64,000 bases of DNA from positions 5,084,001-5,148,000 of the forward strand of contig NC_007777.1 in NCBI RefSeq assembly GCF_000013345.1, given 5' to 3'. Each line of letters begins with the position of its first letter. Position 1 is the stretch's first letter. Below are positions 1 through 9,060 of this stretch, piece after piece. The notes beneath the pieces were generated by a model. That model was given only the letters and a program-made list of their open reading frames with translations, was not told the origin of the DNA and did not search any database. This DNA comes from Frankia casuarinae (GTDB lineage Bacteria; Actinomycetota; Actinomycetes; Frankiales; Frankiaceae). Position numbers and translations under genes: made by a program.

Positions 1-166
1 CCGCGGTACCGACGTCCGTCGGCTGACGGGTCTACCGCCGCGACCGCCGGGCCTACCGAAACCGCCGGGTCCTCGTCTGCCGAGCCACGGTCTTGCCCCC
101 CCGGTTGACCGGCCCCACGCGGTACCGGGAGCATCCGCGCGTCCTGTCCGCCAATCCCGCCGGCCG

Positions 167-943
167 TCAGCCGAACCGTCCGGAGATGTAGTCCTCGGTC
201 CGCTTTTCCTTGGGGTTGCTGAAGATCTGCGAGGTCTTGTCGTACTCGACGAGGCGGCCGGGGTCGCCGGTCTTCTCCAACGAGAAGAAGGCGGTCGAGT
301 CGCTGACCCGCGACGCCTGCTGCATGTTGTGGGTGACGATGACGATGGTGAAGCTCGACTTCAACTTCGCGATCAGATCCTCGATCGCAAGAGTGGAGAT
401 CGGGTCGAGCGCGGAGCACGGCTCGTCCATCAGCAGGACCTGCGGCTCCACCGCGATCGCCCGGGCAATGCAGAGCCGCTGCTGCTGCCCGCCGGACAGG
501 CCCGCGCCCGGCCGGCCCAGCCGGTCCTTGACCTCCTCCCAGAGGTTCGCGCCCCGCAGTGACTCCTCGACCCGCTCGTCGAGGAGCGCCTTCTTGCGGA
601 CCCCGTTCAGCTTGAGCCCGGCGATGACGTTCTCGTAGATGGACATGGTCGGGAACGGGTTCGGTCGCTGGAAGACCATCCCGACGGTGCGGCGGACGGC
701 CACCGGGTCCATCCCGGGCCCGTACAGATCCTCACCGTCGAGGAGTACCTGCCCCTCGACCCGGGCCCCCGGAAGCACCTCGTGCATCCGGTTGAGCGTG
801 CGCAGCACCGTCGACTTTCCGCATCCGGACGGCCCGATGAATGCGGTGACGTTCTTCGGCTCGATGGTCAGGTTCACGTCGGCTACGGCTTTGAACTTCC
901 CATAGTACGCCGTCAGCCCGGAAACGTCGATGCGGGTGGCCAT
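167..943 (-). CDS. pstB: Phosphate ABC transporter ATP-binding protein PstB
   Basis: This 258-residue ATPase powers high-affinity phosphate import by the PstSCAB complex on the inner face of the membrane. Walker A (GPSGCGKST) lies at residues 37-45, the ABC signature (LSGGQQQR) at about 150, and Walker B runs into LLMDEP; the Q-loop reads FQRPNPFP, which is typical of PstB. The length matches the family. It is the last gene of the minus-strand pstS-C-A-B series, 124 bp after pstA. That gap holds short GATGGGA-type repeats but no recognisable gene. No phoU is present in the 166 bp that remain before the window edge. The family assignment is essentially certain. Confidence 0.97.
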   Translation of the reverse strand: MATRIDVSGLTAYYGKFKAVADVNLTIEPKNVTAFIGPSGCGKSTVLRTLNRMHEVLPGARVEGQVLLDGEDLYGPGMDPVAVRRTVGMVFQRPNPFPTMSIYENVIAGLKLNGVRKKALLDERVEESLRGANLWEEVKDRLGRPGAGLSGGQQQRLCIARAIAVEPQVLLMDEPCSALDPISTLAIEDLIAKLKSSFTIVIVTHNMQQASRVSDSTAFFSLEKTGDPGRLVEYDKTSQIFSNPKEKRTEDYISGRFG

Positions 944-1067
944 GGCTACCTCGACTCACGATCTTCCTGGATGCTGTTTCAGATGATCGGATCAGATGGG
1001 ATGGGATAGGACGTGAGAATGGAATAGGGCGTGATCTGTGCCATGCCGCCGTCCCGAGCCAGGGTCA

Positions 1068-2132
1068 TCACAGCCGCGAGCGTCCGGCGATCAGACGAGC
1101 GATGAAGTTGAGCAGCATGATGATGACGATGAGTACCAGGGCGGCGGCCCAGGCCCGGTCCACCGCCGCCTGCTGCGGCTGGCCGGCCTGCGAGTAGATG
1201 TACAGCGGCAGTGCGGACTGCTCCCCGGAGAACGGGTTGGCGTTGATGAGGTTCGTGCCGAAGACGGTCAGCAGCAGCGGCGCGATCTCGCCGGCAACGC
1301 GGGCGACCGCGAGCATGACGCCGGTCACGATCCCGGGCAACGCGGTGGGGACGACCACCTTGAGGATGGTCCGCCAACGCGCCACCCCGAGGGCGTAGCT
1401 GGCCTCCCGCAGCTCGTCCGGAACGAGCTTCAGCATTTCCTCGGCGGAGCGCACCACGATCGGAATCATGAGCACCGTGAGGGCCAGGGCACCCGCGAAT
1501 CCGGAGAAGCCCTGGTGAAGGGCGAGGATCCAGAACGCCAGGATGAACAGACCCGCGATGATCGAGGGAAGACCGGTGAGCACGTCGACAAAGAAACTGA
1601 TCACCCGGCTGACCCGGCCGCGGCCATATTCCACCAGGTAGATGGCCACCAGCAGACCGAACGGCACGGCCAGCAGGCTCGCCAACGCGACCTGCTCCAC
1701 TGTGCCGATGATCGCGTGGTAGATGCCACCGCCGACGTCACGGGCACCGATGCCGTTCATCGAGTGAGTGAAGAATCCGGGGCGCAGCCGCCTCGCACCC
1801 TTCTCGATCACATTCACGAGCACCGCGAGCAGGGGGATGACCGCTAGCAGGAAGGCGGCGTAGACCAGGTTCGTCGCGAACCGGTCCCGGGCCCGGCGGG
1901 CGCCCTCGACCAGCGTCGAGGGCACGGTCATCGCGAGGATGAAGAAGACGGCGACCAGCAGGAGGAACTGGATCCTGCTGGAGATCGAGGTCACCAGATA
2001 GATCAGGACCGTCAGGACGACGGCACCGGCAGCGGCGGCGAGCGGTACCCAGCGGGGCAGGACCCGGCCCCGCAGCTGCAGCCGGTCCTCACCGCCCGCG
2101 ACGGCGCTGCCGGGAACGGTCGCGGTTTTCAT
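1068..2132 (-). CDS. pstA: Phosphate ABC transporter permease PstA
   Basis: This membrane subunit of the phosphate importer has 354 residues. The N-terminal half carries two hydrophobic segments, and the BPD_transp_1 permease core follows (from about residue 145, VEQVALASLLAVPFGLLVAI). The coupling-helix EAA-type stretch reads EASYALGVARWRTILKVVVP. Its ATG overlaps the pstC stop (ATGA), so the two are probably translationally coupled. The protein is somewhat longer than E. coli PstA because of an extra charged and hydrophobic N-terminus, as in other actinobacteria. Confidence 0.95.
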   Translation of the reverse strand: MKTATVPGSAVAGGEDRLQLRGRVLPRWVPLAAAAGAVVLTVLIYLVTSISSRIQFLLLVAVFFILAMTVPSTLVEGARRARDRFATNLVYAAFLLAVIPLLAVLVNVIEKGARRLRPGFFTHSMNGIGARDVGGGIYHAIIGTVEQVALASLLAVPFGLLVAIYLVEYGRGRVSRVISFFVDVLTGLPSIIAGLFILAFWILALHQGFSGFAGALALTVLMIPIVVRSAEEMLKLVPDELREASYALGVARWRTILKVVVPTALPGIVTGVMLAVARVAGEIAPLLLTVFGTNLINANPFSGEQSALPLYIYSQAGQPQQAAVDRAWAAALVLIVIIMLLNFIARLIAGRSRL

Positions 2133-3172
2133 GCGGCACTCCCCAAGAACTCACGCCGCCGCGCGATGATGGCGCGAGCGATGATGTTGACCAGCATGGT
2201 GACGATGAAGAGCACGAGACCGGACGCGATAAGCGCACCGCGGCCGATGTCGTTGGCCTCGCCCCATCCGTTCGCCACGTTCGCGGCGATGGTGTTACCG
2301 GCCGGCGCGAGGATCTGCCAGGAGATGTTGAACGACGCCGGCAGGACCAGGGCAACCGCGATGGTCTCGCCCATCGCCCGCCCGAGGCCCAGCATCGAGG
2401 CGCTGATGACGCCCGGCTTGCCGTAGGGCAGGACGGCGGTTCTGATCATCTCCCAGCGGGTCGCGCCCAGCGCCATCGCCGCCTCCCGATGCGCACTGGG
2501 CACCTGCAGGAACACCTCGCGGGACAGCGCGGCGACGATCGGCAGAATCATGATCGCGAGGACGACACTGGCAACGAAGATCGACCGACCGACCCCGCGA
2601 TCGGTCTCGAACAGCGGAATCCACCCGAAGTAGTCGGTCAGCCAGCTCTGGATGCCCTTCATGTGCGGCGCGAGCACGAGCAGTCCCCACAGGCCGTAGA
2701 CGACGCTCGGCACGGCCGCCAGCAGATCGACGATGTAGCCGAGGGCGGAGGCCATCCGGCGCGGCGCGTACACCGTGATGAACAGAGCGATACCCACCGC
2801 GACCGGAACAGCGATAATCATTGCGATGGCAGCGGTGATCATCGTGCCGAACAGCAGTGCGGCGATGCCGAAAACCGGCGGCGTGGCGTTGGGGAACCAC
2901 TCCTCCGTGGTGAAGAAGTTCCCGGTATTGGCGCCGAGGGCATCGGTGGCGCGCAATACCAGGAAGGCCGCGATCGCGGCGATCAGTACCAGCAGCCCGA
3001 CCCCGGCCGTGCGGGTGGCATTCTTGAAGATCAGGTCAGCGACGCCGACCTTGGCCTTGCCTGTCGAGGTGTCCGCCAGCCCGCCGGCCGGCCGATCACC
3101 TCCCGATGGGGCCGTCGCCGAAGCGGCACCCCGAGACTCGGCGTCCGCCGAGCTGTCCGGCTCCGTCGTCAT
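2129..3172 (-). CDS. pstC: Phosphate ABC transporter permease PstC
   Basis: This is the second permease subunit of the Pst complex, 347 residues from the chosen start. The reading frame is open for 51 more codons upstream, but ATG at 3172 (MTTEPDSSADAES) is preceded by an AGAGGA ribosome site, and the upstream extension is low-complexity Q/R/T. A hydrophilic N-terminus is followed by a transmembrane segment (GVGLLVLIAAIAAFLVLRA) and the permease core. The EAA motif reads EAAMALGATRWEMIRTAVLP. It ends inside the start codon of pstA. Confidence 0.95.
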   Translation of the reverse strand: MTTEPDSSADAESRGAASATAPSGGDRPAGGLADTSTGKAKVGVADLIFKNATRTAGVGLLVLIAAIAAFLVLRATDALGANTGNFFTTEEWFPNATPPVFGIAALLFGTMITAAIAMIIAVPVAVGIALFITVYAPRRMASALGYIVDLLAAVPSVVYGLWGLLVLAPHMKGIQSWLTDYFGWIPLFETDRGVGRSIFVASVVLAIMILPIVAALSREVFLQVPSAHREAAMALGATRWEMIRTAVLPYGKPGVISASMLGLGRAMGETIAVALVLPASFNISWQILAPAGNTIAANVANGWGEANDIGRGALIASGLVLFIVTMLVNIIARAIIARRREFLGSAA

Positions 3173-3241
3173 GGGTCCTCTTCCCCTGGTGCTCCGAACT
3201 CGACTTCCCGCTCGTGAAATGCCCTGGCCGTCACCGTCTTG

Positions 3242-3283
3242 GCTGGTCTGGTGCTGCTGGTCTGGTGCTGCTGGTCTGGTCTG
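3242..3283. repeat. 14-bp tandem repeat between pstS and pstC
   Basis: GCTGGTCTGGTGCT is present twice in full (3242-3255 and 3256-3269), followed by a partial third copy. The array lies just upstream of the pstC ribosome site on the minus strand, in the 232-bp pstS-pstC gap. It looks like a slippage-prone minisatellite. Confidence 0.75.
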
Positions 3284-3335
3284 AATGCGCTGGCCGTTCC
3301 CGGCTGCTCTCACCGTCGTCGTCAACGAACGACGG

Positions 3336-3368
3336 GCCCGCGATGGGGCTGTTCACCCCACCGCGGGC
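3336..3368 (-). terminator. Strong hairpin after pstS (attenuator or partial terminator)
   Basis: GCCCGCGATGGGG (3336-3348) pairs with CCCCACCGCGGGC (3356-3368) around a 7-nt loop: 13 positions with one mismatch. It lies 37 nt beyond the pstS stop codon and before pstC. No U-run follows, which is usual for actinobacterial terminators. A partial terminator here would let the binding protein be made in excess over the membrane subunits; that role is inference. Confidence 0.65.
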
Positions 3369-3404
3369 ACCGGCTAGTCCGATCGGAGCTGCGTCAGATC
3401 GACG

Positions 3405-4514
3405 TCAGGACAGCTTGTCAACCACCGCGCGGACCCGAGTCGCTACCGAGTCCGGCAGCGGCGCGTAACCAAGGTCGGCGATCGAGGACTGGCCCGCGTC
3501 CGACGCGGTGTAAGTCAGGAAGGACTTGACCAGCTTGGCCTGGTCGGCCGGGAGACCCGTGGTGCAGGCGATCTCGTAGGTGACCAAGTAGATCGGGTAG
3601 GCCCCCTTGGTCGCCGCGGTGTAGTCGAAGGTGAGCTTCAGATCGTCACCGCTGGCAACCTTCGCGGTGCTCAGGCCGAGGGAGGCACCATCCGTGCTCG
3701 CCTTGACGTACTCTCCGGCACCGTTCTTGACCGCGACCGTGGACAGCCCGGCGTTCTCCGCGTAGGAGAGCTCCGTATAACCGATCGAGTTCTCGGTGGA
3801 CTTCACGGTCGCAGTCACCCCGTCGCTGCCCTTGGCACCCTGGCCGCCCGGGGCCTTCCAGTCCGAGCCGGAGTCGAAGGTCCAAGCGGCGCCGGCCGCG
3901 CCCTTCAGGAACTTGGTGAAGTTGTCGGTGGTGCCGGAACCGTCGGACCGGTGCACCGAGGCAATCGGCGCGTCAGGCAGAGTAACCCCGCTGTTCTCCG
4001 CGGTGATCGCCGGGTCGTTCCACTTGGTGATGGCGCCGGAGAAGATCTTCGCTATCGTCGGGGCAGACAGCTGGAGCTTGTCGACACCCGAGAGGTGGTA
4101 TATAAGCGCCACCGGGCCGACCACCATCGGCAGGTCGACAGCCGTACCGGGGGTACAGCGCTTGTCCGCGTCGGTCTTCTGCTGGTCCTTCAGCGCCGAG
4201 TCGGAACCGGCGAAGGAAACCTGCTTGGCGACGAACTGCTGCCGACCGGTCGAGGACCCCGTCGACTGATAGTTGATCTTTGCTCCGTCGCAGGCGTTCT
4301 GGTACGCCTTGACCCATTCGTCCATCGCGTTCTTCTGCGCGGAGGAACCCGATCCGGTAATGGAGCCCTTCTCGCAGGCGATCGCGCTCGCCCCGTTCGA
4401 CGGCTTCGCCGCGGTGCCGCCGGAGTCACTGTTGTCGTCGGTGCCACACGCCGCCACAGTGAGCAGTGCCACCATTGCAGCCCCGATGGCGGCCTGACGC
4501 TTGCCTCGGTTCAC
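3405..4514 (-). CDS. pstS: Phosphate-binding lipoprotein PstS
   Basis: This 369-residue protein is the extracytoplasmic phosphate receptor of the Pst transporter. A signal peptide with a lipobox ends in TVAAC near residue 23, giving a lipid-anchored protein with a Ser/Gly/Asp-rich linker. Phosphate-loop motifs are visible: GSGSSAQKNAMDEW near the N-terminus of the mature protein and HRSDGSGTTDNFTKFL in the middle. It is the first gene of the pst cluster. A PHO box lies about 80-110 bp upstream, so expression should rise under phosphate limitation through PhoP. Confidence 0.97.
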   Translation of the reverse strand: MNRGKRQAAIGAAMVALLTVAACGTDDNSDSGGTAAKPSNGASAIACEKGSITGSGSSAQKNAMDEWVKAYQNACDGAKINYQSTGSSTGRQQFVAKQVSFAGSDSALKDQQKTDADKRCTPGTAVDLPMVVGPVALIYHLSGVDKLQLSAPTIAKIFSGAITKWNDPAITAENSGVTLPDAPIASVHRSDGSGTTDNFTKFLKGAAGAAWTFDSGSDWKAPGGQGAKGSDGVTATVKSTENSIGYTELSYAENAGLSTVAVKNGAGEYVKASTDGASLGLSTAKVASGDDLKLTFDYTAATKGAYPIYLVTYEIACTTGLPADQAKLVKSFLTYTASDAGQSSIADLGYAPLPDSVATRVRAVVDKLS

Positions 4515-4594
4515 GAGCAGCCCTTCGTTCTCGCGCGCTACGGCGCCGAATCGTCCGCCCCCTGGACTGGGGCGCCGACGAGAATCGAAGCCAC

Positions 4595-4626
4595 CTCGAA
4601 TGAACGCAAGGTGAACGTCCGCGAAC
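4595..4626 (-). promoter_or_regulatory. PHO box upstream of pstS
   Basis: Read on the minus strand there are three abutting direct-repeat units: GTTCGCGGAC (4626-4617), GTTCACCTTGC (4616-4606) and GTTCATTCGAG (4605-4595). The GTTCA-type 11-nt units match what is known of PhoP-binding sites in Streptomyces, where two or more tandem units make an operator. The central unit is the best match. The position, 81-112 bp before the pstS start codon, is appropriate for activation. Confidence 0.75.
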
Positions 4627-5563
4627 GCGGACCCATCACCAACCGGAACACATCCATATCACCGGCTTCGCGGTTGGTTAGCCAGCCAATGGCCAATCCG
4701 ATCATGACTGTGCGCATCAAATGATCGGCAGATAGTCACTCTCGCCCATCGTCCCGAACATCACGCCACGCCCGGAACACCGTGGACAAGTGACCCTCGG
4801 TCACGGACGGGAGCGTTACGAGAACGGATGGAAGCGGACAAGAACGGACGGGAGCCTAATGAGAACGGACAGGAACAGGCGAGAGTCCGACAGGAAGAAC
4901 GCCGAGCCGCCCGGAACTTGATCATTCACGGTCATCGAGCGGCATCGTCGCTGTCAACCTTCCGACGCAGCAAGCATCGAAAGTTCACCGACGCGCGTCA
5001 TGTCCGGCCCGGGGGGCCGCGCCCTGCGACGCAGTGGGACGGAGCCGGCGAAGCGGCCAACCCGCGCGCCGCGCTACGCAGCTGATCAGGACCTTCGTCC
5101 TCTGTTACCAGACGTCCACTCTGAGCACAGATCGCCGGTAGCCAACCCCGCGTTCTCGTGCTTTGCTGTAAAGCAACATCGATGTGGCTGACAGCATCAA
5201 CGGCGTAGCCGAAGCAACGGCGTAGCCGAAGCAACGGCGTAGCCGAAGAGCACCACGACCCGTCCGTTCCACCCGACCAGTCCACCCGACCAGCGCATCC
5301 GCCTGCGCCCGCCCACCGGGAGCCGTCCCGCCCGGCGATGAAGCGCGCCACGGCCAGCCACCGCCGCGTGGCGGGACGACGATGTCCCGTCACGCGGCGG
5401 ATCGGCGGGGTCCGGCAAGCCGCAGACCGCATGGCGCGGGGCCCGCGGGTACCGCCGCGTCCGGTTGGCCGGACGACCCGGGGCCGGCGCTGCGCACCCC
5501 GTGCCGGCGGCACCAACCAGACGCGGCACGACATGCGACACGACAACGGAGGACGACCAGAAC
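4627..5563. other. Intergenic region, no supported gene
   Basis: The region holds the upstream part of the pst promoter region, a stretch (about 4800-4900) with several imperfect GAGAACGGA repeats, and the 17-bp tandem array at 5198-5248. Several open frames cross it on both strands, but all are Arg/Pro/Gly-rich, lack ribosome sites and look like high-GC artefacts. The stretch 5150-5200 is comparatively AT-rich. Confidence 0.6.
5198..5248. repeat. 17-bp tandem repeat, three perfect copies
   Basis: CAACGGCGTAGCCGAAG occurs three times head to tail with no mismatch. Each unit contains the small palindrome CGGC-gta-GCCG, so a transcript of either strand could form three consecutive mini-hairpins. 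There is no CRISPR-like spacing. The function is unknown. Confidence 0.9.
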
Positions 5564-5872
5564 ATGAACACCGTCGATAACGACGATCTTCTACCAGAAC
5601 CCCGTCCGGTCATCGGGGGACGGCCACGGTCACTGGCCGAGGTGGTCACCGTCAACGATGGCTTACTCGTCCAACACGAGCTGCTCCTCGCCCCGGGAGC
5701 CACCGCTGCCGACCTGACCACCGCGATGATCCTCGTCCCCCCCACGGCCGCGCTGGTCAGCCATCACGGCGACGTGGACGTCTCACTGGTATTCCAGGAG
5801 GTTTCGCGGGATGCTCGGCGCGGGGTCGACGGGCAGCCAGTCGGACGCGGCGGCGATCCGGGCCGGACCTGA
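5564..5872 (+). CDS. Small hypothetical protein upstream of proS
   Basis: This predicted protein has 102 residues. ATG at 5564 follows GGAGGAC at a sensible distance, which is why it is preferred over the open but Arg/Pro-rich extension upstream. The sequence begins MNTVDNDDLLPEPRP and has a plausible alternation of hydrophobic and acidic residues (SLAEVVTVNDGLLVQHELLL) through about residue 70; the last 25 residues are Arg/Gly-rich. There is no signal peptide, membrane segment or recognised domain. It may be co-transcribed with proS, 162 bp downstream. I do not recognise the family. Confidence 0.6.
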   Translation: MNTVDNDDLLPEPRPVIGGRPRSLAEVVTVNDGLLVQHELLLAPGATAADLTTAMILVPPTAALVSHHGDVDVSLVFQEVSRDARRGVDGQPVGRGGDPGRT

Positions 5873-5921
5873 ACCGTCCACTCTGGCGACCGTCCCCTCA
5901 GCGACCGTCCACTCTGGCGAC
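5873..5921. repeat. 18-bp direct repeat before proS
   Basis: ACCGTCCACTCTGGCGAC occurs at 5873-5890 and again at 5904-5921 (period 31 bp), in the leader between the small ORF and proS. It could be a regulatory site or a slippage product. Confidence 0.8.
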
Positions 5922-6034
5922 GGGCCGTCAGCCGAGACGACCGCGACCGGCGCGAGGCGCCCGCCGGGGCGGCGGACCCAACAGGTGCCGGTCCCCGGGG
6001 CCACGAGCCGTGGTCGAGGCAATATCGTGGCGGG

Positions 6035-7441
6035 GTGGCTGTACTCACCTCCCGCTCGACCGACTTTCCGCGCTGGTATCAGGACGTGCTCGCCAAGGCC
6101 GAGCTGGCCGACAACGGCCCCGTCCGCGGGACGATGGTCATCCGACCGTACGGCTACGCGATCTGGGAACGCATGCAGGCCGAGGTGGACTCCCGAATCA
6201 AGGCCGCCGGGGCCGTCAATGCCTACTTCCCCCTGTTCATCCCCGAAAGCTACCTGCGCCGGGAGGCCGAGCACGTCGAGGGCTTCAGCCCGGAGCTGGC
6301 GGTGGTCACCATCGGTGGCGGCAAGGAGCTGGAGGAGCCCGTAGTCGTCCGGCCCACCAGCGAGACCGTGATCGGCGAATACCTGGCGAAGTGGACCCAG
6401 AGCTACCGTGACCTGCCCCTGCTGCTCAACCAGTGGGCGAACGTGGTCCGGTGGGAGCTGCGTCCCCGGCTGTTCCTGCGCAGCAGCGAGTTCCTCTGGC
6501 AGGAGGGCCACACCGCGCACGCCGACGAGGCCGATGCCGCGGCCTACGCCCGTCGGATCGCGCTCGAGGTCTACCGCGACTTTATGACGCAGGTGCTGGC
6601 GGTCCCGGTGTTCGTCGGAGTGAAGACGCGCCGGGAACGGTTCGCCGGCGCGACCAACACCATGACCTGCGAGGGCATGATGGGCGACGGCAAGGCTCTG
6701 CAGATGGCGACCAGTCACGAGCTCGGCCAGAACTTCGCCCGTGCCTTCGACATCGACTTCCTCGGCGCCGACGGAGCCCGGCATCTGGCGTGGACGACGT
6801 CGTGGGGCTGCTCGACCCGGATGGTCGGCGGGCTGATCATGGCACATGGCGACGACAACGGCCTGCGTGTCCCGCCCCGGTTGGCGCCGACGCAGGTCGT
6901 GGTCCTGCCGGTGCGCGACGAGGAGACCGTCGTCGCGAAGGCCCGCCAGATCGCCGCCGCCCTGACCGACGCCGGTCTTCGGGTGCAGGTCGACGCCCGT
7001 CCCGGGTTGTCCTTCGGCCGGCGGGTCACCGACGCGGAGATCAAGGGCATCCCGGTACGGGTTGAGGTGGGTCCGCGGGACCTGGCCGCGGGCAACGTCA
7101 CCCTGGTGCGCCGGGACACCTCCGAGAAGGTGCCGGTGCCGCTGGCCGAGGTCGCCACGCGGGTGCCGGTGCTGCTGGGCGAGGTGCAGGCCGACCTGTA
7201 CGCCGAGGCGCTGGCCCTACGCGAGAGCCGGACGACGGACGTCGCCACCGTTGCCGAGGCCGCCCGGGCCGCCCAGGCCGGCTTCGCCCGGATCCCCTGG
7301 CGCCTTGTCGGCGAGGAGGGCGAGGCCGAGCTCGCCGAGGAGGCGCTCACCGTGCGGTGCATCCAGACACCGGACGGCGGGATCCCCGAGGCCGGCAGCG
7401 ACGCCGACGACCTCGTCTGCCTGATCGCCCGCTCCTACTGA
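6035..7441 (+). CDS. proS: Prolyl-tRNA synthetase, archaeal/eukaryal-type (short form)
   Basis: This class II aminoacyl-tRNA synthetase charges tRNA-Pro with proline. At 468 residues it is the short form without the ~180-residue YbaK-like editing insertion of ordinary bacterial ProRS. Catalytic-core motifs include RPTSETVIGEYLAKW, FLWQEGHTAHADEADA and TNTMTCEGMMGDGKALQ, and the anticodon-binding domain starts near APTQVVVLPV. GTG at 6035 is the start used (MAVLTSRSTDFPRWY). Actinobacteria normally carry a long bacterial-type ProRS elsewhere, so this is probably a second enzyme; that cannot be verified in this window. It converges with a pyrH paralogue. Confidence 0.93.
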   Translation: MAVLTSRSTDFPRWYQDVLAKAELADNGPVRGTMVIRPYGYAIWERMQAEVDSRIKAAGAVNAYFPLFIPESYLRREAEHVEGFSPELAVVTIGGGKELEEPVVVRPTSETVIGEYLAKWTQSYRDLPLLLNQWANVVRWELRPRLFLRSSEFLWQEGHTAHADEADAAAYARRIALEVYRDFMTQVLAVPVFVGVKTRRERFAGATNTMTCEGMMGDGKALQMATSHELGQNFARAFDIDFLGADGARHLAWTTSWGCSTRMVGGLIMAHGDDNGLRVPPRLAPTQVVVLPVRDEETVVAKARQIAAALTDAGLRVQVDARPGLSFGRRVTDAEIKGIPVRVEVGPRDLAAGNVTLVRRDTSEKVPVPLAEVATRVPVLLGEVQADLYAEALALRESRTTDVATVAEAARAAQAGFARIPWRLVGEEGEAELAEEALTVRCIQTPDGGIPEAGSDADDLVCLIARSY

Positions 7442-7762
7442 CGTCCAAGATCCCTGGCGTGGTAGCCGTCCGGGGCAGAGACGATCAGCCGCGCAGACGG
7501 GGACCGGTCGGCGGCGACCGTGGAAACCCAGGTCGGTCGTATCTTCACGAACGTATCTTCACGAAGCTTGAATGATGGGACCGGGTTAGGGGTCGTCGTC
7601 TTCGTCCACGAAACGTGGCGTAATGCGTACCGCGGTGAGTCCGCCGCCGCGCGGACAAACCGCGCCCGTCCTTCGAGAAGCGGGTTCGATCTCCCTCGAC
7701 GTGCCCCTCAGAGGCAGATCGGGACCGACGTCGAGATCGATTGTATGGCCGGCGCCTCGGGA
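7442..7762. other. Convergent intergenic region with a 14-bp tandem repeat
   Basis: This is 321 bp between the ends of proS (+) and the pyrH paralogue (-). It contains a perfect head-to-tail duplication of CGTATCTTCACGAA (7538-7551 and 7552-7565). I see no credible gene; the open frames that cross it are antisense to pyrH. Confidence 0.65.
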
Positions 7763-8566
7763 TCAGGCCGTCGATTCGGCGGGGCTGGCCAGCACCTCGT
7801 TCCCGAACTCTTCGGACTTCTCCGGCGAGGAGGAGATAACCGTCCCCCGGTGCTCACCACGGCAGATCGCCGTCATCGCGCCCCGCTGTTCGATATCGAA
7901 GATATGCAGCGGCATACCGAAGTCACGGGCCAGGATGAAGGCCGACTGATCCATCACCCGGAGCCCGCGGCTGATCACCTCGTCATAACTGAGGTGCGAG
8001 AAGAGCCTGGCCCCTGGATTGATCTTCGGATCGCTGTCGTAGACGCCGTCCACGCCGTCCTTGGCGGCCAGCACCGCGTCGGCATTGAGCTCCAGCGCCC
8101 GCTGCACCGCCGGGTAGTCGGTGGTGAGGAAGGGCTGGCCATTGCCGCAGGCGAGGATGACCGTCGCCCCCTTCTCCAGCAGGTGCACCGCCCGCAGCCG
8201 GATGTAGGGCTCGGCCACCGCTGGAACGGGCACCGCCGTCATCACCCGCAGATTGTCCTCACCCAGCGCGGTGAGCTTCCCCCGGAGCAGCAGACTGTTG
8301 ATGACCGTACTCAGCATGCCGATATTGTCGGCTTCGACCCGGTCAATACCCCACCGGTCCGACTGGTTACCACGGAAGAGGTTCCCGCCGCCGACGACGA
8401 TCGCCACCTCCACGCCGGACTGGCGGACCGCGATGATTTCTCGGGCGAGGTGCTCCAGCGCGTTGGAATCGAAGCCGAATTCGGCGGAACCGGCGATCGC
8501 GCGACCGCTCAGTTTGACGACCACTCGGCGGTATCTCGTCACTGTCTCCCGCTTCCCCTTTTCCAT
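7763..8566 (-). CDS. UMP kinase-like amino-acid-kinase family protein (divergent PyrH paralogue)
   Basis: This 267-residue protein belongs to the hexameric bacterial UMP kinase family, which phosphorylates UMP to UDP with ATP. Family landmarks are VVGGGNLFRG, DRVEADNIGMLSTVINSLLL and FSHLSYDEVISRGLRVMD. It departs from typical PyrH at three conserved places: KLSGRAIAG where KLSGEALAG is usual, GNGQPFLTTDYPA where GTGNPFFTTDTAA is usual, and GVDGVYD where KVDGVYD is usual. The housekeeping pyrH sits between tsf and frr in most bacteria; here neither neighbour is present, so this is probably a second, specialised copy. Confidence 0.8.
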   Translation of the reverse strand: MEKGKRETVTRYRRVVVKLSGRAIAGSAEFGFDSNALEHLAREIIAVRQSGVEVAIVVGGGNLFRGNQSDRWGIDRVEADNIGMLSTVINSLLLRGKLTALGEDNLRVMTAVPVPAVAEPYIRLRAVHLLEKGATVILACGNGQPFLTTDYPAVQRALELNADAVLAAKDGVDGVYDSDPKINPGARLFSHLSYDEVISRGLRVMDQSAFILARDFGMPLHIFDIEQRGAMTAICRGEHRGTVISSSPEKSEEFGNEVLASPAESTA

Positions 8567-9060
8567 GGTGCGATCTTAACGTAGGCGGGCAATGATCGAT
8601 CATGAGCCCATGACCCCTCGGGTACACGGTAGAGCACCCGGCTCCCGGGCACGTCGCACGACGGGCGCGCCCGAGAGATTCCGCCGACGGCGGACCGTAC
8701 CCGCAGCACCTTTCGCCGGCCGGGCACCGACGACCGCCGTCGCGATCCACCGTTATCCGACTCCGGGCAGCCGGAGGTCGGGCCCGGCGGTGCGTGGACG
8801 CCGGCGGCGGGGACCAGGCGGCGGGGACGAGGCGGCGGCGATGGATCAGCATCCCGCGCCCGGCCGGCACCATCAACATCGCCCAAGGACTACGCCGCCA
8901 CTCCCGCCGACCCGAACGACCGCTCCACGCGATCACGAATCTGGATTACCGACAGACAACTTTGCCGGAGCCCGGCAGGAGAATACTGGATATGCTCGAG
9001 CCGAGGCCGTCGACGGTGAGTGGCGCGACGGATCCGATACCGCAGAGGAGCACTGTTGCG
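8567..9060. other. Divergent intergenic region
   Basis: This is 494 bp between the divergent pyrH paralogue and the binding lipoprotein, and it must hold both promoters. I can assign no confident -35/-10 pair, operator or RNA structure. Open frames across it are Arg/Pro/Gly-rich and unsupported. Confidence 0.55.

Noticed and set aside
1-166. phoU or another gene at the window start
   Set aside because: No open frame with family features; only short GCGGTACCG repeats are seen.
4998-5745. Two long overlapping minus-strand open frames (182 codons each)
   Set aside because: Arg/Gly/Pro-rich composition, no ribosome sites, cross the 17-bp repeat array, and partly antisense to the better supported ORF at 5564.
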